From Desulfuromonadaceae bacterium (GTDB lineage: Bacteria > Desulfobacterota > Desulfuromonadia > Desulfuromonadales > Geopsychrobacteraceae), in NCBI GenBank assembly GCA_030639985.1, contig DAOWKG010000126.1, positions 1 through 8,547 on the forward strand: 8,547 nucleotides of DNA, written 5' to 3'. The notes beneath the pieces were generated by a model. The model had not been told where the DNA came from. It made no database searches and was given only the letters and a program-made list of their open reading frames with translations. The translations under genes were made by a program, and so were the position numbers. This document shows, one piece after another, positions 1 through 6,535 of this stretch (the stretch's first letter is position 1; every line of letters begins with the position of its first letter).

Positions 1-97
1 CAACCAAAGTCAAGATTATCTGTCTACGTTCTGCCACCCGATACAGCAATTCCTTGATCGGCTTCGGGCAGGCATCGGCATCAATCCAAATTTTCAT
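1..97 (-). CDS. YaiI/YqxD family (DUF188, UPF0178) protein, 5' end only
   Basis: Only the first 32 codons are in the window; the gene continues past the left edge. The minus strand reads [20 protein letters not shown], then [12 protein letters not shown]. The opening (K-I-W-[IV]-D-A-D-A-C-P) is the hallmark N-terminus of the YaiI/YqxD family, a PIN-like fold of about 150 residues whose biochemical role is not established. The early aspartates (D6, D8) are those conserved in the family. The ATG (95-97) is preceded by AGGAG (104-108) at 6 nt, which fixes the start. It is divergent from the ACT-domain gene at 222, with 124 bp between the two starts. Family call is confident from the motif; function is unknown. 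Confidence 0.85.
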   Translation of the reverse strand, partial: MKIWIDADACPKPIKELLYRVAERRQIILTLV

Positions 98-221
98 TTA
101 TCACTCCTGGAAAAATAGTTTATAACCCCTGAGCAGTTTTTATCGTACCGACAAGGGTTCTTTGCCTTTCCACTAATCTATGTTTAAATATGTTCCTGAA
201 ATCTAACTACAGGAGAAAATC

Positions 222-752
222 ATGGCAAACCGCTACATTATGACCGCATTTGGTAAAGACCGTGCTGGAATCGTTGCCGATGTTACCCGACTGCTTTACG
301 AAAACAAGTGCAACCTGGAAGATACCACGATGTCGATGCTGGCAGATGAATTCACCCTTAGCCTGTTATTTTCGAGTCAGTCAACCGATATCGAAGAGTT
401 GCTCAACAAAGAGTGTCGCCGCTTAGAACTGGATAAAGGGATATCGGCCTTTATCCGGCCACTTTTACCCCCCACAGCAGCAACTGATAATAAATACAAA
501 TCGTGTACTTTACAGATTGAAGGCTTAGATCAAGCTGGAATCGTCTATAAAACCAGCCAGTTTCTTGCCGACCGCCAACTCAGCATCACTCAGCTCGACT
601 CTGCTGCCAGTTCGTCACCACAAAGCGGCGCGACAATTTACACCATGACCATCCACGTCCATGTTCCCGAGGAACTCCCTTTTGATCAACTGGAAGACGA
701 ATTAACTACAGTTGCAGATGAACTTCTGGTTGATATCACTATGGAACGGTAG
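222..752 (+). CDS. GcvR-like protein with two ACT domains
   Basis: A 176-residue cytosolic protein made of two ACT domains and little else. ACT 1 spans about residues 3-80 and carries the ligand-loop motif GKDRAGIV (11-18). ACT 2 spans about 94-176 and carries GLDQAGIV (101-108). ACT domains bind amino acids or similar small ligands at dimer interfaces. This tandem layout is that of GcvR, which in E. coli modulates the glycine cleavage regulator GcvA by protein contact. No GcvA or gcv gene is in the window, so a glycine role is only a family-based guess, and in many bacteria these proteins are uncharacterised. The ATG follows AGGAG (211-215) with 6 nt spacing. There is no DNA-binding or catalytic domain. 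The gene looks monocistronic, facing the sensor operon. Confidence 0.85.
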   Translation: MANRYIMTAFGKDRAGIVADVTRLLYENKCNLEDTTMSMLADEFTLSLLFSSQSTDIEELLNKECRRLELDKGISAFIRPLLPPTAATDNKYKSCTLQIEGLDQAGIVYKTSQFLADRQLSITQLDSAASSSPQSGATIYTMTIHVHVPEELPFDQLEDELTTVADELLVDITMER

Positions 753-773
753 CACTAAGCATATTTTTGCCAA

Positions 774-809
774 TAAAAATGGAGCCGACAATTTGCTTGT
801 CGGCTCCAT
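774..809 (-). terminator. Intrinsic terminator of the sensor operon, possibly bidirectional
   Basis: A perfect 13-bp stem (779-791 with 797-809, arm ATGGAGCCGACAA) closes a 5-nt loop. Read on the minus strand it is followed by ATTTTTATT, a proper U-tract, so it should end transcription coming from the HAMP gene that stops at 858. In the plus direction the stem lies 26 nt past the ACT-gene stop, but what follows (CAATCTACATC) has no U-tract. Its use by that gene is therefore uncertain. Confidence 0.85.
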
Positions 810-857
810 CAATCTACATCATTTACCTGCTCGTTGCTTCAAAGTCAGGTGATTAAG

Positions 858-1751
858 TTACGCTTTTTTTCGCAAGCGATCCATGGCCGCCTTCAGACTG
901 ATTCGCAACCGCTCCAACACATCAGCCAACTGAGCAATTTCATCACGACCAGTTACCTCAATTTTATCGTTTACCTTGCCGTCAGCCAGGTCACTGGCAA
1001 TTTTAGTAAAGTGAGTTAATGGTTTTAATGCACTATTGACCGCGACAAATACCACAATCAGCGAAGCAAACAGAATGCCTGCCATAATTGTGATCAATTT
1101 ATTACGTAAATCCATCTGCGCAGCTTGAATTTTTTGCAGAGAAAAGCCAATTCGGAAACCACCCCAATGTTTACCTTTAACTCGAATAGGATAAGAAACA
1201 TCCCACATAGTCACCCCGGTATCACGTTGATATACTTGCTTAAGGACACCTTCGGAATTTTCTGCCGCAGCAAGGCCGACGTCATCATTGAAAATTCGCT
1301 TGGTACGGTTTCCGATCAGATCTCTCTCTTGAATACCGGTAATGGGCTGCTGATAGCGGGTATTATGGGTCGGGAGATAGCCCATCCGATCAACTGCAAC
1401 TGCGAAAACGACAGAATCGTCTTCAAGGAATTCATCCTCCAAAGCCAAAATGGCTTTATCGAGATAAAAATCGTATTTGGTATGATACTTAGGCGGTTTA
1501 AATCCTAGAATTTCTTCATAATCGGTATCAAAAGCATCTTGCAGGCTAAAAACACCATTATCAATTGCTTCTTCCAGTAATTTACCAACCATCATGGCGC
1601 CAACTACGGCCTCAATTTCACCCCGTGCCAGCAATTGCATTTCGAGACTTTTCCCCTGCTGGCCAACAATGTAATACCCTCCCGCAGCAATAACGATGAA
1701 GAGCAACAGGTTGACCAGAACGGTTACTTTAATTCCGATTTTAGCAAACAC
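858..1751 (-). CDS. Membrane-anchored sensor protein with HAMP domain, no output domain
   Basis: A 297-residue inner-membrane protein. Order: TM helix about 9-30; extracytoplasmic sensor region about 31-215; TM helix about 217-239; HAMP domain about 240-292, with KPL at 243-245 and the second HAMP helix after GRDEIAQL. The protein ends there: no MCP signalling domain, kinase, GGDEF or HD domain follows, and TAA comes directly after RKKA. The sensor region has DRMGYLPTHN (121-130), NRTKRIFND (148-156) and GKHWGGFRIGF (193-203). From memory, this set of motifs occurs in sensor regions of proteobacterial chemoreceptors and looks Cache/PAS-like. There is no CXXCH, so it is not a c-heme sensor. 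The start is GTG, fixed by AAAGGGAGG 5 nt upstream. It lies 22 nt after its paralogue, the upstream gene of the operon. The ligand is unknown; signalling must pass to another protein through HAMP, if it signals at all. Confidence 0.8.
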   Translation of the reverse strand: MFAKIGIKVTVLVNLLLFIVIAAGGYYIVGQQGKSLEMQLLARGEIEAVVGAMMVGKLLEEAIDNGVFSLQDAFDTDYEEILGFKPPKYHTKYDFYLDKAILALEDEFLEDDSVVFAVAVDRMGYLPTHNTRYQQPITGIQERDLIGNRTKRIFNDDVGLAAAENSEGVLKQVYQRDTGVTMWDVSYPIRVKGKHWGGFRIGFSLQKIQAAQMDLRNKLITIMAGILFASLIVVFVAVNSALKPLTHFTKIASDLADGKVNDKIEVTGRDEIAQLADVLERLRISLKAAMDRLRKKA

Positions 1752-1773
1752 AAAAACCTCCCTTTACAATAAA

Positions 1774-2367
1774 TTATTTTCTAAAGACAATACGAACAGC
1801 ACCCCAGTGCCGCCCCTCTATGGTAATAGGAACCGACATATCACCCATAGGGTTAGCTCCAGAATCGGGCCTATATTCCTGAAGCAGGTAGGGTTTTAAA
1901 TTACGTGCAACCGCTAAACCCGCTTTATCATTATATAACCTCTTGGTACGACTGATTTTAATATCTACATGAGGATAGCCAGTTAAAGGTTTTGAAAGGT
2001 TTGAATTATGGGTCGGAGCATAGCCATGCCGGTCAACGATATAGACCGCACGAATCTTTTTACTAACTTTTTGATATTTATCGATGATGGGCTGGATTAC
2101 ACCGTCGGCATAGACATCATACTGGGTCTTGTATTTCTGTGGATAGGTATCTGGAATCGGAATATAAAAAGTATCGAACAACTGGGCAGTACTAAGCTGG
2201 CCGGAATCAAGCAACAAGTCAAACTGCTTAGTCACTTCATTGCGGCACTGAACTGCCCATTTTCTGACTTGTTCAGGAAAACCATCCAACTCCGTCGCAG
2301 CACAAAGTGGAGTTGCCAAAAAAAAGAAAATGGCCAATAATAACAGCTGTTTGCGAAATAACCTCAT
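1774..2367 (-). CDS. Exported stand-alone sensor-domain protein, paralogue of the HAMP protein
   Basis: A 197-residue protein with a Sec signal peptide (basic RLFRK, hydrophobic stretch about 8-20, likely cleavage near A23/A24). The rest is a single domain with no membrane helix, so it is probably periplasmic. It is clearly related to the sensor region of the next gene: YKTQYDVY against YHTKYDFY, DRHGYAPTHN (112-121) against DRMGYLPTHN, SRTKRLYND against NRTKRIFND, and GRHWGAVRI (185-193) against GKHWGGFRI. No catalytic motif or CXXCH is visible. The cysteine near the cleavage site is not in a good lipobox. AGGAGG (2378-2383) serves either the ATG at 2367 (10 nt) or a TTG one codon upstream at 2370 (7 nt); I prefer the ATG. 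It is the first gene of a two-gene operon. It could be a soluble ligand-binding partner of the HAMP protein, which is inference. Confidence 0.75.
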   Translation of the reverse strand: MRLFRKQLLLLAIFFFLATPLCAATELDGFPEQVRKWAVQCRNEVTKQFDLLLDSGQLSTAQLFDTFYIPIPDTYPQKYKTQYDVYADGVIQPIIDKYQKVSKKIRAVYIVDRHGYAPTHNSNLSKPLTGYPHVDIKISRTKRLYNDKAGLAVARNLKPYLLQEYRPDSGANPMGDMSVPITIEGRHWGAVRIVFRK

Positions 2368-2406
2368 CAAATCAATTCCTCCTGCTACTCGGTTCCCAAT
2401 TTATTC

Positions 2407-2443
2407 TGCCCCATAAAAGACAAGGCGGCTCTTTTATGGGGCA
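2407..2443 (-). repeat. 14-bp perfect inverted repeat (leader hairpin of the sensor operon)
   Basis: TGCCCCATAAAAGA (2407-2420) pairs perfectly with 2430-2443 around a 9-nt loop (minus-strand sequence GCCGCCTTG). It sits about 24 nt upstream of the Shine-Dalgarno of the exported sensor gene, inside its predicted leader. No U-tract follows on either strand, so it is not a standard terminator. It may be an mRNA-stabilising or regulatory hairpin, or a protein-binding palindrome in DNA. Confidence 0.7.
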
Positions 2444-2452
2444 CAACACCTA

Positions 2453-2478
2453 CATAGATGATCTATTCTGTATCTATG
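2453..2478. repeat. Small inverted repeat CATAGAT / ATCTATG
   Basis: Seven-base arms at 2453-2459 and 2472-2478 flank a 12-nt spacer, within the predicted leader of the sensor operon and next to the 14-bp hairpin. The region is AT-rich, so chance is a real possibility. Confidence 0.3.
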
Positions 2479-2509
2479 GAATATATTTCTAGTAATTAAA
2501 AAAGGACAA

Positions 2510-2547
2510 CAATAGAACTATTTATTTAAATCTTTCTCATTCTATTG
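2510..2547. promoter_or_regulatory. Dyad CAATAGAA / TTCTATTG around the sensor-operon -10 (candidate operator)
   Basis: Eight-base arms at 2510-2517 and 2540-2547 are centred near 2528, over the predicted -10 (2524-2529) of the minus-strand promoter. The right arm also overlaps the -35. This placement would suit a repressor site, but the spacer is long (22 nt) and the sequence AT-rich. No regulator gene is adjacent. Confidence 0.3.
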
Positions 2548-2551
2548 TCAA
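2524..2551 (-). promoter_or_regulatory. Predicted sigma70-type promoter for the sensor operon
   Basis: The minus strand has a consensus -35 TTGACA (2546-2551), a 16-nt spacer and a -10 TTAAAT (2524-2529, 4 of 6 matches). Transcription would begin near 2517, giving a leader of roughly 150 nt before the exported sensor gene, containing both inverted repeats described there. Confidence 0.45.
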
Positions 2552-2572
2552 GAAAAATGTCTGTGTTATTCT
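2545..2572 (+). promoter_or_regulatory. Weak possible promoter for the alpha/beta hydrolase gene
   Basis: TTGTCA (2545-2550), a 16-nt spacer and TATTCT (2567-2572) could form a rightward promoter. Its -35 overlaps the -35 of the leftward sensor promoter, so the two would compete for polymerase. The -10 matches only 4 of 6 bases and the region is AT-rich. Confidence 0.25.
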
Positions 2573-2647
2573 TTTTAATCTTATTGCAATCATTCAAGCT
2601 ATTTTGATCATGCTTTTAATCTTCAGCAAAAATAAGGACTTAAAATT

Positions 2648-3124
2648 ATGAACATTTTATTCCTTCACGGTCTCGAAACTGGCCCACACGGAAACAAGTA
2701 TCAAGCTTTAAAAAAAGCTTTCGGTAAAATTATTGCACCAGATTGTAGTGGAATGAATAATGAAAAAGAGCGGCTCGATAAAATACAACTGGAGATCGGC
2801 AGTTCCGATGAACCATTTATAGTGGTTGGATCAAGCATGGGGGGATTAATGGCACTACTGCTGCAGATGGAGCACCCTGAACAAGTTGCCGGATTGGTAC
2901 TTTGCGCCCCTGCCCTGCAGCGTCAACCCGACCATATTTTTGATTTTGAAAATCTACCACCGACCATTGTCATTCACGGGATTAACGATGAAGTTGTCCC
3001 CCTCGAAGTCAGTCGCCCGTTTGGCAGCCGCTTAATAATTGTTGCTGACGACCACCGACTGAGCAACAGTATCGATAAAATCATTCAGGCGGTTAACACT
3101 CTGAAACAAGAAATATACTCCTGA
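2648..3124 (+). CDS. YqiA-like alpha/beta-hydrolase (putative esterase)
   Basis: A compact 158-residue cytosolic alpha/beta-hydrolase. It opens directly on the first strand and oxyanion-loop motif (LFLHGLE, residues 4-10). The nucleophile elbow is GSSMG (61-65, Ser63). The acid is probably Asp114 in HGINDEVVP and the base His136 in DDHRL, so the triad is complete and correctly ordered. It has no signal peptide and no room for a lid domain. The size and the HGxxS/G-rich start recall the YqiA/UPF0227 group of small esterases, somewhat shorter than E. coli YqiA (about 190 residues). The natural substrate is not known. AAGGA (2634-2638) precedes the ATG by 9 nt. It is divergent from the sensor operon and convergent with mltA, and appears monocistronic. 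Confidence 0.8.
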   Translation: MNILFLHGLETGPHGNKYQALKKAFGKIIAPDCSGMNNEKERLDKIQLEIGSSDEPFIVVGSSMGGLMALLLQMEHPEQVAGLVLCAPALQRQPDHIFDFENLPPTIVIHGINDEVVPLEVSRPFGSRLIIVADDHRLSNSIDKIIQAVNTLKQEIYS

Positions 3125-3141
3125 TCAGTTGCCATTTTGTT

Positions 3142-3174
3142 ACAGCAGTATCTAACGAAGATTAATTCTGCTGT
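3142..3174. repeat. Imperfect hairpin at the convergent hydrolase/mltA junction
   Basis: ACAGCAG (3142-3148) pairs with CTGCTGT (3168-3174); an inner ATCT/AGAT pair (3150-3153 with 3159-3162) extends it through an uneven internal loop. It overlaps the mltA stop codon. Neither strand has a good U-tract after it, so it is at best a weak bidirectional terminator. It is the only structure in the 37-bp gap between the two converging genes. Confidence 0.3.
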
Positions 3175-4295
3175 TTGGGTAACAACACCCAAAGACGGCA
3201 ATCTTGTTTCATCTTTCCAGCCAGGGCGCCGGCATCATCACCCATTCCCCAGAAGAAATCGGCACGAACTTCACCCTTAATAGCGCCTCCGACATCTTGA
3301 GCCACCATCAACTGCTGTAACGGATAATCGCCACCGGGAAAAGTGGTGGCAACAAAAACCGGTGCACCCAATGGAATAGTCCGGGGATCGACGGCAAGAC
3401 TGCGCAGTGCCGTTAGTTGAATTCCCAGCGCCCCCAGAGGTGATTGGATGTCGGCGTCCAAGGGGTGAAAAAAGATATAGCTGGGATTTTCCGCCAGTAA
3501 CTGTTTCCCCGACTCAGGGTTTTGTTTAACCCAACGCATAATGTTATGCATCGACATTTGCTCGCGCCGCATAGCCTTACGCTCCAACAACAACTTGCCA
3601 ATGGATCTATAGGGATGGCCATTTTGATTGGCATAGCCAACCATTACCTGTTCACCGTCGGGCAGGCGAATTCGTCCCGATCCCTGAACATGAAGAAAGA
3701 ACAGTTCTACCGGATCTGCAACCCAGAACAACTCATCTCCAGCCAAAGGATTTTCACCATTATCAATTTCGCCACGTTCAAAGTATGGCACGATTCGATT
3801 GCCAACTTTACGGCCCCGCAGTCGGTAATCGCCCAATGATGGATAAAGCTGATCTAAATCGATAATCAGTAAATCATCCGGTTGCCGATAGAGAGGATAA
3901 CGAAATTCTTCGGTTCGAACCTCGCTGCCTGCCAGTTCAGGACCATAATACCCGGTTATCAAACCATCGACGCTGCCATCACTATTACGCACCTGCCAAG
4001 GGCTGAAATAGTCCTCAAAGTATTTGCGGGCAACCGTCTCATCATCTGCATCAATTTCTGCTGCGATAGTACACACTTGCCGCCAGCGTTCCCGGGAACC
4101 AATGGCACGACAACTATGCCGGAAAGTTTCAAGCGCAGCCAATGGTCGATCAAACTGCCAACCATCAACCTCCTCCCAGGCAACTAGTGCCAAGGGGTCT
4201 ATTGCTGGTGTCGGTGGGGAAACAACGACTGCAGGTTTGCCAACGCAACCAACCAATGCGCCGAATACAAATACTATAAAAATTATTTTCTTCAT
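3162..4295 (-). CDS. mltA: Membrane-bound lytic murein transglycosylase A (MltA)
   Basis: A 377-residue lipoprotein that cleaves the MurNAc-GlcNAc bond of peptidoglycan with formation of 1,6-anhydro-MurNAc. The signal peptide ends in lipobox LVGC, giving lipidated Cys17; a proline-rich linker follows (21-34). The MltA domain contains GYYGPELAGS (115-124) and HVQGSGRIRLPDG (202-214). The C-terminal 3D domain contains RTIPLGAPV (305-313) and AQDVGGAIKG (332-341), then RADFFWG (344-350). Asp334 and Asp346 are the 3D-domain aspartates, one of which should be catalytic by family knowledge. Length matches E. coli MltA (365). Residue 18 is Val, not the Asp inner-membrane retention signal, so outer-membrane placement is likely. 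A TAA codon immediately precedes the ATG, which fixes it as the first possible start. The only Shine-Dalgarno-like sequence is AAGGG at a long 12 nt. It lies 28 bp after priA and is last in the operon. Confidence 0.93.
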   Translation of the reverse strand: MKKIIFIVFVFGALVGCVGKPAVVVSPPTPAIDPLALVAWEEVDGWQFDRPLAALETFRHSCRAIGSRERWRQVCTIAAEIDADDETVARKYFEDYFSPWQVRNSDGSVDGLITGYYGPELAGSEVRTEEFRYPLYRQPDDLLIIDLDQLYPSLGDYRLRGRKVGNRIVPYFERGEIDNGENPLAGDELFWVADPVELFFLHVQGSGRIRLPDGEQVMVGYANQNGHPYRSIGKLLLERKAMRREQMSMHNIMRWVKQNPESGKQLLAENPSYIFFHPLDADIQSPLGALGIQLTALRSLAVDPRTIPLGAPVFVATTFPGGDYPLQQLMVAQDVGGAIKGEVRADFFWGMGDDAGALAGKMKQDCRLWVLLPKQQN

Positions 4296-4323
4296 TTAAA
4301 CAACTAGCCCTTCCCGCCAAACA

Positions 4324-6516
4324 CTACAACATATCGAGCGGATCAATATCAATTGCCAATGAAACCTGCTTAGGGATTCTTATGATTTCACTATCAAGCT
4401 GATTTAAAAGTTTTCGCAACTGAACCCTGTCGCTCGATTTCAATAAAATTTGATAGCGAGTTTTACCTCGCAACCGTGACAAGGGACAGGGACTCGGCCC
4501 AAGAACATCGACACCAGCGGCAATTGAAATTAAATAATTACCAAATTGACGAGCGACACCAGGAACTTGTTGCGAGTTATTTCCAGAAAAAACCAGGTTA
4601 ACCAGATAGCCACACGGCGGATAGCCCAATTCTTGTCGGAAGGGTAGTTCCTGCTGATAAAAATCGTGATAATCTTGTTGTGCTGCGCACGTCAGGGCAT
4701 AGTGGTCAGGATTATATGACTGGATATAAACCTTGCCACCACCACTGGCTCGTCCTGCCCGTCCGGCAACCTGAGTAAACAAAGAAAAACTGCGCTCCCC
4801 AGAACGAAAATCGGGGAAATTGAGAACGGTGTCAGCACCCAAGACACCAACCACAGAAACGCCGGGAAAATCGTGTCCCTTTGCTATCATCTGGGTTCCT
4901 ACCAGAACATCAATTTTTCGTGCCATCATTGCAGCGATGATTTTTTGGTGGGCCCCTTTACGACTGGTAGTATCCCGATCCATCCGGGCAATTGTAGCGG
5001 TTGGAAATAATTCCGACAACTCCAGTTCCAATTTTTCAGTACCGGCCCCTTGGGGCTCAATGTTGGTGCCCTGACACTTTTCACAGTGCTCAGGAACCAC
5101 ATCTGAATAGTCACAATAGTGACACCGCAGTTGCCGATTATGCTGATGATAAGTAAGGGTAATTTCACAATTAGGACAATGAAAGCTCTCACCACAATCG
5201 GCGCACAATAGAAATGGCGAAAAACCCCGGCGATTTAGAAGCAATAGTACCTGTTCTCGATTTTCAAGTGCTTGCTGAATTGCTTCGACGAGGACGTTGG
5301 TTATTTCACCATCTAAAACCTGCCCCCGGAGATCAACCACTTCAACAACTGGCAATGCCCCTTCATGAACTCGCCTTGCAAGCGCTAAGCGTTGCAAGAT
5401 GCCTTGTTCACAGCGATAATAACTGGCAAATGACGGGGTGGCACTGCCAAGGACAACCGGACAACCAAACTGCCGACCAAGTACGAGGGCAAGATCACGA
5501 CCGTTATAACGAAACCCTTCACCCTGCTTATAACTCGATTCGTGCTCTTCATCGACGACCACAAGTCCAAGGTTTTGCAATGGAGCGAAAACTGCCGACC
5601 TGGCACCAATTACGATCTGAATCTTATTGCGGATGATTTCACGCCAGGCATCATAACGCTCACCGGCCGAGAGGCCGCTATGTAACACCGCAATTCGCCA
5701 CCCCTTCGATTCAAACCGAGCCCGAAATCGGGAAACTAATTGTGGTGTCAATGAGATTTCTGGCACCAGGATTAATGCCTGCTTGTTGAGGTTCAAACAC
5801 CGCTCAACAATACGGAGATATACTTCGGTCTTACCGCTCCCGGTAACACCATGCAGCAAAAAACCAGAAAAGATGTTTTTAGCAATAGCTTCATCGATAG
5901 CGTCAACAGCTATTCCCTGATCGCTATTAAGGATCAGGCTTTTATCTTGTGGCAGTTCTTCAGACCAGAACGGATCCCGTAATCTTTCCTGAATGGCGCT
6001 TTTGAGAGCGCCAATTTCAACCAGACGCTTCAACACTGCATGCGCTGCGACAAATCGCTTTCCCAGCTGTGACTGAGTTGCAGTTCCATTCTCGATAATA
6101 AACTGCATTACCTCCTGCTGTTTTTTACCCCGCAGTTGCATATCGAGATTCAACGGGGTGTACACCAACTCCGTTTTGATCGTGGTGACATTCTTGTCGC
6201 TCCCCAGCCCGGCCGGGAGGGCACTACGAACTACTTGACCTATAGGGTGACAGTAATAATCGGCCGCCCAGCGTAGCAATATTATTAATTCAGAAGTTAA
6301 TAGGGGCTCGTTCTCAGGGATCCCGCCAATATCTTTTAAACCAGCAGCTTCCCCCCGGCGTAAGTTGAGGATAAAACCAACCGTGGTACGCCGACCGAAT
6401 GAAATATCGACCCGCATCCCGATCTTGGCGCGATCATGTAACGACTCAGGTACCCGATAAGAAAATAATTGTTTCAGGGGTACGTTTACAGCTATATCAG
6501 CAATCAGTTCAGACAA
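4324..6516 (-). CDS. priA: Primosomal protein N' / replication-restart helicase PriA
   Basis: PriA is a 3'-to-5' superfamily 2 DNA helicase that recognises abandoned forks and loads the primosome. The 730-residue protein is full length (E. coli 732). The DNA-binding N-terminal domain covers about 1-105, followed by a winged-helix-like region about 110-175. The helicase core has Walker A GVTGSGKT (223-230), DEEH (322-325), GSAT (357-360) and QVAGRAGR (582-589). The zinc-binding insert keeps all eight cysteines: 438, 441, 447, 450, 465, 468, 478 and 481. The start codon is TTG (6514-6516) with GAGAG 5 nt upstream. The first ATG is Met34, which would remove the conserved N-terminus (ADIAVNVPLKQLFSYRVP), so TTG is right. 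It begins 19 nt after aroF and precedes mltA by 28 nt, so it is co-transcribed. Confidence 0.96.
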   Translation of the reverse strand: MSELIADIAVNVPLKQLFSYRVPESLHDRAKIGMRVDISFGRRTTVGFILNLRRGEAAGLKDIGGIPENEPLLTSELIILLRWAADYYCHPIGQVVRSALPAGLGSDKNVTTIKTELVYTPLNLDMQLRGKKQQEVMQFIIENGTATQSQLGKRFVAAHAVLKRLVEIGALKSAIQERLRDPFWSEELPQDKSLILNSDQGIAVDAIDEAIAKNIFSGFLLHGVTGSGKTEVYLRIVERCLNLNKQALILVPEISLTPQLVSRFRARFESKGWRIAVLHSGLSAGERYDAWREIIRNKIQIVIGARSAVFAPLQNLGLVVVDEEHESSYKQGEGFRYNGRDLALVLGRQFGCPVVLGSATPSFASYYRCEQGILQRLALARRVHEGALPVVEVVDLRGQVLDGEITNVLVEAIQQALENREQVLLLLNRRGFSPFLLCADCGESFHCPNCEITLTYHQHNRQLRCHYCDYSDVVPEHCEKCQGTNIEPQGAGTEKLELELSELFPTATIARMDRDTTSRKGAHQKIIAAMMARKIDVLVGTQMIAKGHDFPGVSVVGVLGADTVLNFPDFRSGERSFSLFTQVAGRAGRASGGGKVYIQSYNPDHYALTCAAQQDYHDFYQQELPFRQELGYPPCGYLVNLVFSGNNSQQVPGVARQFGNYLISIAAGVDVLGPSPCPLSRLRGKTRYQILLKSSDRVQLRKLLNQLDSEIIRIPKQVSLAIDIDPLDML

Positions 6517-6535
6517 AATAACTCTCAGCTCTTAA

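Noticed and set aside
98..221. Divergent promoters between the DUF188 gene and the ACT gene
   Set aside because: Promoters must be here, but the best match (TTGCCT at 162-167 with TAAATA at 185-190) has only 3 of 6 matches in the -10, too weak to annotate.
1125..1508. Open frame of 127 codons antisense to the HAMP-protein gene
   Set aside because: No recognisable domain or good ribosome binding site; the sense strand has the conserved sensor motifs.
858..2367. c-type heme sensor domains
   Set aside because: Neither protein contains CXXCH.
2371..2517. Cyclic-di-GMP (GEMM) or other riboswitch in the sensor-operon leader
   Set aside because: I could not find the conserved GEMM core; only the simple hairpin is visible.
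5214..5636. Open frame of 140 codons antisense to priA
   Set aside because: No recognisable domain, and the opposite strand carries conserved helicase sequence; it is a shadow.
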